From positions 1 to 47,266 of the forward strand of contig WGUO01000026.1 of the NCBI GenBank assembly GCA_014867205.1: a DNA stretch of 47,266 nucleotides, in the 5' to 3' direction. The position numbers and the translations under genes were made by a program. The notes beneath the pieces are model-generated. The model worked only from the letters and a program-made list of their open reading frames with translations. It was not told the DNA's origin and did not search any database. Origin of the DNA: Muribaculaceae bacterium. Lineage in GTDB: Bacteria > Bacteroidota > Bacteroidia > Bacteroidales > Muribaculaceae. Below are positions 22,466-36,700 of this stretch, one piece after another; the first letter of the stretch is position 1; each line of letters begins with the position of its first letter.

Positions 22466-25400
22466 ATGTCAGTAAATTTAACCGAAAAGCCGCGTGTAAA
22501 CTTCGCGTCGATCAAGAATCCGCTGCCCTTCCCTGACTTCCTTGAGGTCCAGTTGAAGTCGTTCAGGGATTTCCTGCAGCTCGACACGCCCCCCGAACAG
22601 CGCAAGAACCAAGGACTGTACAAGGTGTTCGCAGAGAATTTCCCGATCGCAGACACCCGCAACAACTTTGTGTTGGAGTTTCTTGACTACTATATAGACC
22701 CGCCCAGATATTCAATAGAGGAGTGTCTTGAGCGTGGCCTGACCTACAGTGTGCCCCTTAAGGCCAAACTGAAGCTGTATTGCACGGATCCTGATCACGA
22801 GGATTTCGACACCACAATCGACAATGTCTTCCTCGGTCCAATTCCCTACATGACGGACCAGGGCACGTTCATCATCAACGGTGCCGAGCGCGTCGTAGTG
22901 TCGCAGCTCCACCGGTCGCCCGGTGTATTCTTCGGTAACAGCATGCACGCCAATGGAACAAAACTCTATTCGGCGCGTATCATCCCGTTCCGCGGCAGTT
23001 GGATCGAGTTTGCCACGGATATCAACAACGTGATGTATGCATATATCGACCGCAAGAAGAAACTCCCCGTCACAACGCTGCTCCGCGCTATCGGTTTTGA
23101 ATCTGACAAGGACATCATACAGATATTTGACCTGGCAGAGGAGGTTGAGGTCAACCGCACCAACCTGATGGAGGTACGTGGCCGCAAGCTTGCAGGCCGC
23201 GTCATGGTGACGAGTGTCGAGGACTTCGTCGACCCGGATACTGGCGAGGTGACCACCGTCGAGCGCAACGCCATCGTTGTGGAGCGCGGCGAGGAGATCA
23301 CCGACGACAACATTGACGCCATTCTCGAGAGCGGCGTGAAATCGATTCTGCTCGAGAAGGTCAACGTCAGCGCAATCGACTACAGCATCATCTTCAATAC
23401 ACTTCAGAAGGATTCGTCGAACAGCGAGCAGGAGGCTGTGACATACATCTACCGCCAGCTCCGCAACGCCGATCCACCGGATGCAGCATCTGCTCGCGAG
23501 GTAATACAGAGCCTCTTCTTCAGCGAGAAGCGCTATGACCTCGGAGAGGTGGGCCGCTACCGCATCAACAAGAAGCTCGGCCTCGACACGCCCATGGATG
23601 TCAAGGTGCTGACCCGCGAGGACATCATCGCCATCATCCGCTATCTGATCGAGCTGATCAACGCCAAGAGCGATGTCGATGATATCGACCACCTCAGCAA
23701 CCGCCGCGTGCGTACTGTCGGCGAGCAGCTTTACAACCAGTTCGGTGTGGGTTTGGCCCGAATCTCCCGATCGATCCGCGAGAAGATGAATGTGCGCGAC
23801 AACGAGGTGTTCAAGCCCATTGACCTTATCAACGCCAAGACTATCTCGGCTGTGATCAATACATTCTTCGGCACCAACGCGCTTTCGCAGTTCATGGACC
23901 AGACCAACCCCCTGGCCGAGATCACGCATAAGCGACGCATGTCGGCTCTCGGTCCCGGCGGTCTGTCACGTGAGCGCGCCGGATTCGAGGTGCGAGATGT
24001 ACACTATACCCACTATGGCCGTCTATGCCCGATCGAGACACCTGAAGGCCCCAATATCGGTCTGATCTCGTCGCTCTGCGTCTATGCCAAGATAAACAAT
24101 CTCGGATTTATCGAGACGCCTTACCGCAAGGTTGAGAACGGAGTCGTGGATCTCAACAACGACAACGTGGTTTATCTCACTGCCGAGATCGAGGAGGGAC
24201 AGACAATCGCCCAGGGTAACGCGCCTGTCAACGATGACGGCTCGTTCGTGAACCAGCGTGTGAAGGCCCGTCTTGACGCCGACTTCCCGATCGTCGCGCC
24301 TACAGAGCTCCAGCTTATGGATGTGGCGCCGATACAGATCGCCTCAATCGCGGCATCGCTCATTCCCTTCCTGGAGCATGACGACGCCAACCGCGCGCTG
24401 ATGGGATCGAACATGATGCGCCAGGCAGTGCCTCTGCTCCGCAGCGAGGCGCCGATTGTCGGCACCGGTATAGAGGGCCAGCTGATCCGCGACTCGCGCA
24501 CCCAGATCATGGCAGAGGGCCCGGGTGTCATCGAGTTTGTCGACGCCACAGTGATCCGCATACGTTACGACCGCACTGAGGACGAGGAATTCGTACAGTT
24601 CGAGTCTGCCGTAAAGGAATACAGGCTTCCCAAGTTCCGCCGCACCAACCAGAGCACCACAATCGACCTGCGTCCTATCTGCAACAAGGGCCAGCGCGTC
24701 GAGAAGGGTGACATCCTGACCGAAGGCTACTCGACCGAGAAGGGTGAGCTTGCGCTGGGCCGCAACCTGAAGGTCGCGTTCATGCCCTGGAAGGGTTACA
24801 ACTACGAGGATGCAATCGTGCTCAACGAGCGTATGGTGCGCGAGGATATCCTGACCTCAATCCACGTTGACGAGTACACTCTCGACGTGCGCGAGACCAA
24901 GCGAGGCATGGAGGAACTTACCTCAGATATCCCCAACGTCAGCGAGGATGCCACAAAGGACCTTGACGAGCAGGGTATCATCCGCGTAGGTGCATATGTT
25001 GTGCCTGGCGACATCATGATCGGCAAGATCACTCCTAAGGGAGAGTCAGACCCGACACCCGAGGAGAAACTTCTCCGCGCCATATTCGGTGACCGCGCCG
25101 GCGACGTCAAGGATGCGTCGCTCAAGGCATCTCCGTCGCTCAAGGGAGTCGTCATAGGCCGCAATCTCTTCTCAAAGGCCGTCAAGAAGAAAGGCTCGAA
25201 GAACACGGTCAACGCCGAGTGCGAGGAACTTGAGAAACAGTATCAGGAGCGTCAGGACGCACTCCGCGAGGTGATGGTCGGCAAGATGCAGACACTGCTC
25301 AAGGGCCAGGTATCCGAGGGCGTCAAGGACTATATCGGCTCGGACATCGTGGCCAAGGGAAGCACCTTCGACGGCGTGAACTTCGGCAAGATCGACTACG

Positions 25401-26281
25401 AGACAGTCCATATCTCCAACTGGACTGCCGACGAGCGTATCAACAAGATGGTCGGTGAGCTCATCACCAACTACATGCGCAAGTCGAAAGAGATCGACAG
25501 CGAGCTCCGCCGTAAGAAACTTGACCTCACGATAGGCGACGAGCTTCCTTCGGGCATCATGCAGATGGCCAAGGTTTACATCGCCAAGAAACGTAAGATA
25601 GGCGTGGGCGACAAGATGGCCGGACGTCACGGCAACAAGGGTATTGTATCGCGCGTGGTGCGTCAGGAGGACATGCCGTTCCTCGAGGACGGTACTCCGG
25701 TCGACATCGTGCTTAACCCTCTGGGTGTGCCCTCGCGAATGAACCTGGGACAGATCTTCGAGACCGTGCTCGGATGGGCAGGCCGTGAGCTTGGCGAGAA
25801 ATTCGCCACTCCAATCTTCGACGGCGCATCGCTCGACGACCTGAACGAGTGGACCGACAAGGCCGGACTTCCGCGCTATGGAAAGACCTACCTCTACGAC
25901 GGCGGCACGGGCGACCGTTTCGACCAGCCCGCCACAGTGGGAGTGATCTACATGCTTAAGCTTGGCCACATGGTCGAGGACAAGATGCATGCCCGCTCGA
26001 TCGGCCCGTACTCCCTCATCACCCAGCAGCCGCTCGGCGGTAAGGCTCAGTTTGGTGGCCAGCGTTTCGGAGAGATGGAGGTCTGGGCGCTCGAGGCATT
26101 CGGCGCCGCACACATCCTGCAGGAGATCCTGACCATCAAGTCAGACGACGTGGTGGGCCGAAGCAAGGCTTACGAGGCCATTGTCAAGGGTGACCCGATG
26201 CCTACCCCCGGAATCCCCGAATCGCTCAATGTGCTTCTGCACGAGCTCCGCGGTCTGGGCCTGAGCATCACCCTCGATTAA
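22466..26281 (+). CDS. rpoB: DNA-directed RNA polymerase subunit beta
   Basis: The beta subunit of RNA polymerase, 1271 residues. The rifampicin-binding cluster LSQFMDQTNPLAEITHKRR lies at about 473-491, with Asp478, His488 and Ser493 (equivalent to E. coli 516, 526 and 531) in the sensitive state. Other landmarks are CPIETPEGPNIGLISSL, the active-site region KVAFMPWKGYNYEDAI, KMAGRHGNKGIVS and the C-terminal QPLGGKAQFGGQRFGEMEVWALEA, which contacts beta-prime. Length is typical for Bacteroidetes. It precedes rpoC by 86 bases, which hold a strong hairpin. Confidence 0.99.
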   Translation: MSVNLTEKPRVNFASIKNPLPFPDFLEVQLKSFRDFLQLDTPPEQRKNQGLYKVFAENFPIADTRNNFVLEFLDYYIDPPRYSIEECLERGLTYSVPLKAKLKLYCTDPDHEDFDTTIDNVFLGPIPYMTDQGTFIINGAERVVVSQLHRSPGVFFGNSMHANGTKLYSARIIPFRGSWIEFATDINNVMYAYIDRKKKLPVTTLLRAIGFESDKDIIQIFDLAEEVEVNRTNLMEVRGRKLAGRVMVTSVEDFVDPDTGEVTTVERNAIVVERGEEITDDNIDAILESGVKSILLEKVNVSAIDYSIIFNTLQKDSSNSEQEAVTYIYRQLRNADPPDAASAREVIQSLFFSEKRYDLGEVGRYRINKKLGLDTPMDVKVLTREDIIAIIRYLIELINAKSDVDDIDHLSNRRVRTVGEQLYNQFGVGLARISRSIREKMNVRDNEVFKPIDLINAKTISAVINTFFGTNALSQFMDQTNPLAEITHKRRMSALGPGGLSRERAGFEVRDVHYTHYGRLCPIETPEGPNIGLISSLCVYAKINNLGFIETPYRKVENGVVDLNNDNVVYLTAEIEEGQTIAQGNAPVNDDGSFVNQRVKARLDADFPIVAPTELQLMDVAPIQIASIAASLIPFLEHDDANRALMGSNMMRQAVPLLRSEAPIVGTGIEGQLIRDSRTQIMAEGPGVIEFVDATVIRIRYDRTEDEEFVQFESAVKEYRLPKFRRTNQSTTIDLRPICNKGQRVEKGDILTEGYSTEKGELALGRNLKVAFMPWKGYNYEDAIVLNERMVREDILTSIHVDEYTLDVRETKRGMEELTSDIPNVSEDATKDLDEQGIIRVGAYVVPGDIMIGKITPKGESDPTPEEKLLRAIFGDRAGDVKDASLKASPSLKGVVIGRNLFSKAVKKKGSKNTVNAECEELEKQYQERQDALREVMVGKMQTLLKGQVSEGVKDYIGSDIVAKGSTFDGVNFGKIDYETVHISNWTADERINKMVGELITNYMRKSKEIDSELRRKKLDLTIGDELPSGIMQMAKVYIAKKRKIGVGDKMAGRHGNKGIVSRVVRQEDMPFLEDGTPVDIVLNPLGVPSRMNLGQIFETVLGWAGRELGEKFATPIFDGASLDDLNEWTDKAGLPRYGKTYLYDGGTGDRFDQPATVGVIYMLKLGHMVEDKMHARSIGPYSLITQQPLGGKAQFGGQRFGEMEVWALEAFGAAHILQEILTIKSDDVVGRSKAYEAIVKGDPMPTPGIPESLNVLLHELRGLGLSITLD

Positions 26282-26303
26282 GAACAAAATTAGAAAACAT
26301 CCT

Positions 26304-26348
26304 TCCGGCAACGGTCGCGGACGTTTAGGTCCGCGGCCGCAAGCCGGA
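26304..26348 (+). promoter_or_regulatory. Nested hairpin between rpoB and rpoC
   Basis: TCCGGC (26304-26309) pairs with GCCGGA (26343-26348) around an inner stem GGTCGCGGAC (26313-26322) / GTCCGCGGCC (26329-26338) with one G-U pair. The structure fills most of the 86-base spacer and ends 19 bases before the rpoC ATG. No U-run follows. Confidence 0.55.
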
Positions 26349-26367
26349 TAAAACAGGGAAACAACAT

Positions 26368-30681
<4,314 letters not shown>

Positions 30682-30698
30682 TAGGAATACGACATAGT

Positions 30699-30738
30699 AA
30701 AAAAATCCCGGGACTTTGCAGAGTCCCGGGATTTTTTT
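30699..30738. terminator. Bidirectional terminator after rpoC
   Basis: ATCCCGGGACT (30705-30715) pairs with AGTCCCGGGAT (30722-30732). The flanking A-run (30699-30704) and T-run (30732-30738) give a U-tract on either strand, so it can end both rpoC and the converging secreted-protein gene. Confidence 0.9.
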
Positions 30739-30740
30739 AT

Positions 30741-30777
30741 GCCCGTATGTTCTGGCGACGCGCCAGAATATACGGGC
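30741..30777. terminator. Second hairpin between rpoC and the converging gene
   Basis: Arms 30741-30757 and 30761-30777 pair over 17 bp with one G-U pair (on the plus strand) and a 3-base loop. It starts two bases after the first hairpin and lies 10 bases after the stop of the minus-strand gene. It lacks its own U-run and probably protects the transcript end or blocks read-through. Confidence 0.6.
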
Positions 30778-30786
30778 TGGAAGGTG

Positions 30787-33390
30787 TTACATAATGATCT
30801 TGATGGTTCGGATTGACCCGTCGGCTGAGGTTATGCGTGCTATTACGGCGCATCCCGGGGCAGGTTTGCTGACCGGAACACCGTGAAGGTCAAAGAACTC
30901 AACCTCCGCTGCATCGCGCATGATTGCGGATATGTCCACGGTGGGGAAGTGAATGGGGGCCAGCCCCGGAATCGAGGCATAGCCGTCGGTCATCTCCTCG
31001 GGGCAGACTCCGGCGCAGTCGTCGGCAATGCCGGTGAAGGCATCCTCGGCTACAATCGGAAGTGTGAGTGCGGTGAAGGTAACCTTGCGGAGCGACGAGC
31101 AGTCGGCAAAAGCCCTGCTCTCGATTGAAGTCAGGCCATCGCCGAGCGAGAGGGTCTCAAGCGCCGTGCATCCCTCGAAGGATGACTCGGCTGCCACGGC
31201 GACACCGGCAGGCAGGCTTACATTACGAAGCGCCACACAGTGTTGGAACGACCTCTGGCCAATCTCGGTCAGGCCTTCGGGGAATCCGATGGCCATAAGC
31301 GCGCCACAGCCCGAGAAGGCCTCGTCGCCGATTGTCAGGATTGTAGCCGGGAGAGTAACCGATACAAGCGACTCGTTGCCGGCATAGGCGTTCGCGCCAA
31401 TACCGACGACAGTGTATGTCACGTCGTCGTATGTCACGCACTCAGGCGCCTTGTAGAGGCCATCTGAACCAATATACCGCTTGATGACAATCTGGTTGTC
31501 GCCAGCCTCGAGACCCTGCACTATTGAGAACACATGTTGGTCGACAGTGAACTCAGTGAAAGGTGGCCTCGGAACCGACACTGTGACCTGGGGACTTGCC
31601 TCAGAGACGATGCCTTCGTAAATGGTCTTGACCTGCAGGGTGTAGTTGGTCTTGTATTCGGGAGCGGCGAACACCCAAGGCATCTCCACCTCCCCGACAG
31701 ACTCGCCGTTGACGATGCCCTCATATCCGGTTGCCACGGCATATTCGGTCGAGGGATCCTGCCAGGATAGGGTAGCGGTGCAGTTGTCAGAGTCATAGGC
31801 CACATCGATTGTGCCTACAGCGGGATAGTCTACAAGTCGGATGTCATCAAGTATGGCAGCCCCCTTGACCTCGCTGAAGGCGGTATGGAAACGGAGTCTC
31901 AGGGTCTTGACGCCTGCCGTGTCCTCGATAGGCACGAGCACCTGGCGCCATTCGGGATTAGTGACGCCGTCGGCCACCGCGATGCTCTTGACAGTCTCAT
32001 ACTCGCCGCCGTCGCGCGAAAGCTGCAGCTCGATGCTGACATCATTGTCGGGAATTGCGTAATACCAGAACGATGCGCCCAGTTTGCCGGCGTTCTCTAT
32101 GTCTATCTCATATGAGGTCATGTCGTTGCTTGCCGCTCCGCCCCATGCATACTGGTAGTTTACATAGGCGAGGCCGGTGCCCGAATGGGGAGACACCTCC
32201 TTGTCGTCAGGTCCATATTCCGCGGTTTCGGCGACATTGAGACTGCAGTAATATGAAGTGCCCGCGAATGACCAGATATGGTCTGCGCCGCCGTCGAATG
32301 TCTCAATAAACGGCAGTCTGTCGGCAGGCCCGATTATCATGTCATAATTATACGACGAATAGTTGGAGCCGCCGATACCGGCCTCGTTGGCGGCGACCAC
32401 CTCGTATCTCACCGCGAGGGGAGTCTCCAGATCGGTGCCGTAGTCAGTGTATTCGGTGGCCGTGACGTGGTCAGCTATAAGCTCGCGCTCGCTGTCGGCG
32501 GACCCCCAGCAGCGGTAAACCATATAATATACGCCGGCGGGGTCGAACGTGCCGTAGTTCATACCCTCGGTCGGAGCAGTCCAGTATACTCTGACTCCAC
32601 CCTGCACAGGCTCGGCAGCCACGGGATAGGGGCCGCGGGGTATGTCACTTCCCACCGAAACCTGCACCTGCGACTCGCACCTGCCGTAAGGCGACAGGCA
32701 CTTTACCATATAATAGTTTGTGGCGTTGATTTCAGGAGACTCGTCGACAAACGTGTATGTCTCGCCCTTCACCGGGTTGGATATCGAGCCGATTAGCTCG
32801 GTCTCGTAAGGCCATCCGCTGCGGTCGGTGACTCGGTGGAACTCAAGCGCGGTCATATCGAATGATATCGGCTCGACTGGGTATGAGGATGTCTGTGTCG
32901 GCACAGTTGCCGAGAGGTCGACCACGTAAGAGGCATCGACTGCACGTGAAGTCGCCGTGACTGCGCCGTTGGCAAACGTGAATGCGACTCCCGGCGTGAG
33001 CGACGCAAAGCCCGGGGAACTTGTTGATGTGCCGAGGGTGGCCACGGCTGTATAGGTGTACTGTGTTCCCAGTTGCCACATGGGCTCGGCGGTGTCGGTA
33101 AATGTCTTGGATTCTCCGGGAGCCACGCCCTCGATTACGGTCACTGTGGCAGATCCGGCCGACCAGTTGGAGCGGCTCACCGTTATGGTCATCAGATCGG
33201 CTGCGGCGAGGTCAGCGCCGTCGGTTGTCTGTGTCGGTGCCGTGACAATGCCTGCCACTGTGCCCGACTCCCCCTCGAGGGTATACTCGATGGTGAGCAC
33301 AGGAGGCTGGGGAGTCAGCGACTGGGCAGCTGCAGGAGCAATGGCGGACCCGATGACTAATGCGGATGTCAGGATTCGGTGTAGATTCAT
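30787..33390 (-). CDS. Exported protein with Fn3-like, choice-of-anchor-J and BspA-type LRR domains
   Basis: An 867-residue exported protein. A Sec signal peptide covers about residues 1-23 (LVIGSAIAPAAAQS). Residues 30-350 look like several beta-sandwich (Fn3-like) modules, for example VYWTAPTEGMNYG. About 360-520 resembles a choice-of-anchor-J/MAM-like jelly roll (FIETFDGG to AAILDDIRLVD). A further Fn3-like module covers 525-605, and about 635-800 holds BspA-type leucine-rich repeats (TIGDEAFSGCGALMAIGF, EIGQRSFQHCVALRNVSL, SIESRAFADCSSLRKVTF). The C-terminal 45 residues (VEFFDLHGVPVSKP onward) resemble a divergent sorting domain of the type IX secretion kind. Function is unknown; surface adhesion or glycan/protein binding is plausible. 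It converges with rpoC. Confidence 0.8.
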   Translation of the reverse strand: MNLHRILTSALVIGSAIAPAAAQSLTPQPPVLTIEYTLEGESGTVAGIVTAPTQTTDGADLAAADLMTITVSRSNWSAGSATVTVIEGVAPGESKTFTDTAEPMWQLGTQYTYTAVATLGTSTSSPGFASLTPGVAFTFANGAVTATSRAVDASYVVDLSATVPTQTSSYPVEPISFDMTALEFHRVTDRSGWPYETELIGSISNPVKGETYTFVDESPEINATNYYMVKCLSPYGRCESQVQVSVGSDIPRGPYPVAAEPVQGGVRVYWTAPTEGMNYGTFDPAGVYYMVYRCWGSADSERELIADHVTATEYTDYGTDLETPLAVRYEVVAANEAGIGGSNYSSYNYDMIIGPADRLPFIETFDGGADHIWSFAGTSYYCSLNVAETAEYGPDDKEVSPHSGTGLAYVNYQYAWGGAASNDMTSYEIDIENAGKLGASFWYYAIPDNDVSIELQLSRDGGEYETVKSIAVADGVTNPEWRQVLVPIEDTAGVKTLRLRFHTAFSEVKGAAILDDIRLVDYPAVGTIDVAYDSDNCTATLSWQDPSTEYAVATGYEGIVNGESVGEVEMPWVFAAPEYKTNYTLQVKTIYEGIVSEASPQVTVSVPRPPFTEFTVDQHVFSIVQGLEAGDNQIVIKRYIGSDGLYKAPECVTYDDVTYTVVGIGANAYAGNESLVSVTLPATILTIGDEAFSGCGALMAIGFPEGLTEIGQRSFQHCVALRNVSLPAGVAVAAESSFEGCTALETLSLGDGLTSIESRAFADCSSLRKVTFTALTLPIVAEDAFTGIADDCAGVCPEEMTDGYASIPGLAPIHFPTVDISAIMRDAAEVEFFDLHGVPVSKPAPGCAVIARITSADGSIRTIKIIM

Positions 33391-33725
33391 TGCATGAAAG
33401 GTTTTAGGGGTTGGAGATTAGGGGTTAAGGTTTAGGACCGGATGCACGTTGCGCTCCCTTGGCTGCAGAACAGAACATGGGAGAACGCTTTCTAAATCCT
33501 AAACCGTAAACCTGAATATTGAGCATTAAACTTTAAACATTAAACCATAAGCAAATAAACATATGTTAAGGCACTTGTGCGCAATTGCCTTATATTTCTA
33601 CAAAAATAAGTAAATTTTTTTAAAATTGGAAAAAAACAGTTACCTTTGTCAATGAGGCATGCTCTCGGCACTGACATTTTTGAAGGAGCGTGTCCGCAAG
33701 TGAATCCATCATAAAAACAGTTTAT
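33391..33725. other. Divergent intergenic region between two exported-protein genes
   Basis: This 335-base region separates two large exported-protein genes. It holds the G-rich TTAGGGGTTGGAG motif (33404-33416) and a second TTAGGGGTTAAGG just after it, GTTTA-rich short repeats around 33505-33545, a palindrome AACATATGTT (33558-33567), and a plus-strand TACCTTTG -7 candidate (33641-33648) with only a T-rich -33 region. No gene is visible. Confidence 0.55.
33641..33648 (+). promoter_or_regulatory. Probable -7 box of the 33726 gene
   Basis: TACCTTTG matches TAnnTTTG and lies 77 bases before the preferred ATG. The -33 element is not a clear TTG at the right distance, so support is partial. Confidence 0.4.
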
Positions 33726-36700
33726 ATGAATCTAACCTCGAAAACCATGCTTGTGCCGTTGCTGCTCTGCGGAGTATCGGCTCAGGCGTCCGTGACCAAG
33801 CCTGTCCAGACGCAGCCGGCACAGCCGTTGCCGGCATCCTACGGCAGTTTCTATCCTACTGATCAGGCGCGCGTCGCACCGCGTCTTAACATCGCGCCAA
33901 CTGACCGGAACCGGGCTCAGATCCCGGAGCATTTCTCGTCGAACCTCTTCGGCTATCTCTATTTCTTCCAGGGAGAGGCGCTGCAGCAGGGCATGTACCG
34001 CGTCGACCCCACGCAGGGTGCCACATTCCTATGGCAGGATGAGTTCACCGGGTGGTCGATGGCCCTGACCGGAGGCTGGCTCCGCAATGGACGCCTTTAC
34101 GGCCTGAGCCGCATGTCGTTCATGGGGGGAATACTCTTCTATCAGATGGTCGAGCTCAACCCCGAGAGCGGCGAGATATATGACTTCACGAGTCTGCGGC
34201 GCGACGGCTCCGACTGGACCAATATGTATTTTACCTCCGCCTACCGTGAGTTTGACGACCGCGTCTATGGCTACGGATTCAACCCTGACGGCCAGGGCTA
34301 CGGATTCAACTCCGCGCCGGCCACCGACATCGACGCCTCTGAGATGATAACTGAAGTGCCTGAGGGTCTGGTCTGCACCTCGCTCTGCTACAATGTGCAG
34401 GATGACCTCTTCTATGGCGTGACACGTGGCGGCGAGTTCGTCAAGGTCAACATAGAGGGTGAGCAGGAGACGATATTCACGCTCAATCTGCCGGGCCTGA
34501 CCGGCACGGTCACGGGTATTGTCTACGACCCGACTTCCTGCACATATGTCTGGAACGCATACTTCGAGGATGGCACGTCAGCCATGTACTCGATAGACCC
34601 CGTTGCCAAGAAGTGTGAGAAACTCATGGACTGCGGCAACGGTGAGGAATACATCTTCATGTATACCTCCGACGCCAACGCGCTGCCCGGCGCGCCGGCC
34701 TCTCCGGTTTATGTCGGCTCGGAGTTCACTGGCAGCTCGACATCGGGTACCGTTGACTTCATGCTTCCGGGTAAGACCCAGGGTGGTGACCCGCTCGCAG
34801 GCACACTCGACTGGAGACTGCTTGTCGACGGCAATGAGTCAGCCACAGGCCAGGGAACGGCCGGTGCAGCCTTGACTGTCAATGTCGAGAATCTCGCTCC
34901 GGGCTTCCATACATTCGCGTTTGACGTGGCAAATGCCACGGGACGTTCGATACCGGCGACGTTCCAGCGCTGGATTGGCTCCGACTATCCGGAGACTCCC
35001 GCCAACATAGTCCTGACCGAGGAAAAGGTGACATGGGATGCCGTGACGGCCGGTGTGCATGATGGCTATGTGGACCCGCAGGCTGTGACATATACCGTGC
35101 GCCTCAACGATAGGGTCATCGGCACAACACAGGATACGGAGTATGATATCGCGTTGCCTCAGGGAGAGCCCTTCAACAGCTATACGGTGACTGTCGTTGC
35201 CACATTCGATGGCTTGGACTCAGAGGCCGGAGCCTCAAATTTCATCACCTACGGAGAGCCGCTTAAGATTGACCCCTCGATTCATTTCCGTCCGGAGGAG
35301 AAGGAATTCGAGCTCTTCAAGGTTATCGACATAGACGGCAAGACCGACAGTGAGGGCAACCCGAGGATGTGGCACTTCTCGGAAACTATGGGCTTCCCGT
35401 CGTTCGCGTCGGGTGCCGATGGCGATGATCTGCTGATTTTCCCGCCCATGGCGTTCGACAACACCGACAAGGCATATAAGTTCCGCATGGAGGCCGGTCT
35501 GATTCACGACCGCGACAACACCGGCACCATTGAGGTGCTTCTCGGCAAGGAGCCTACCCTTGAGGCGATGACCCAGGTGGTGATTCCGCAGACAAGGCTT
35601 TACTATATGCTCGGCAAGATTATGGAGGAATACTTCGCCGTGCAGGAGGCCGGAACATATTACATCGGAATCCGCACGCGCTGCCACGATGTGGCCATGC
35701 ATATCTCCGACATGGATATCGCGATTACCGAGCGTGCCGCTGACGTGCCTGTGGCTGTCAATGACCTCGCGGCTGTGGCCGGCGAGAACGGCGCCCTGAC
35801 CTCGACTGTGACATTCACCATGCCGAGCAAGACTGCCAACGGCAGCGACATCTCAGCATCGTCAACGCTGACCGCCACCGTGGTGGCCCGTGAATATGTG
35901 CAGGATCATCCCGACCAGGGCGAGGCATGTCCGGCAGTGACAGTGACCGGTGCCCCCGGTTCTAAGCAGACTGTAGAGATACCGACGCATCAGGGTCTCA
36001 ACACTATCGCCGTGAAGTGCGCAATAGACGGCCGCGAGGGCTCGGATGCATGGCTGATGCTCTACACCGGCCTTGTCAAGCCCTATATCGTGCAGAATCT
36101 CAAGCAGGAGATCTCAGAGGACAACATGTCGGTCAGACTGACATGGACTCCTCCGGTCGAGGCCGGCGACGACAGCAACGGCCCGATCGGAGACTCCTTC
36201 TACTACTCGCTGTGGTATTACGGCAACGGATGGACTTTCCTCGACGGTATAGGGCAGGATGTCTGCGAGGTTGAGGTGCCTGTTGAGGATAACGCTCCGC
36301 TCACGTATTATATGCTCGGTGTGATGGCGATGAATGATGCCGGACAGAGCGAGTACATCGCGAGCGTGACATCAATTCTCGGCACCCCCTACACGCTCCC
36401 CATGAATGAGACATTCCCTGACGGCTACGAGACTTACGAGCCGGTATTCATACAGCGCCCGAGTGAAGAGTACGAAGGTACATCGTGGATGGCCGACGAT
36501 CCTGCCACAGTTCATGCGCTCTTCGCCAACGAGAGCGGCGTGGCGTTCATTGGCTACATCAGCGATCCTTACAAGGATTCGGCAAAGAGCCGCCTGTCCA
36601 TTCCGAAGTTCTCGACCAAGGGCAAGCGTGATGTCAAGTTCACACTCAATTACTGGGGTGGCGTCTATGCGGCGCAGTTCTCGCTGCTTGGAGCCGGATT

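Noticed and set aside
22712..23929. 405-codon and further frames antisense to rpoB
   Set aside because: Shadow frames of rpoB with no domain similarity that I recognise.
33690..33725. Upstream start adding 12 residues to the exported protein at 33726
   Set aside because: Starting at 33726 puts the signal peptide at the very N-terminus; the extra residues are polar and not part of a signal peptide.
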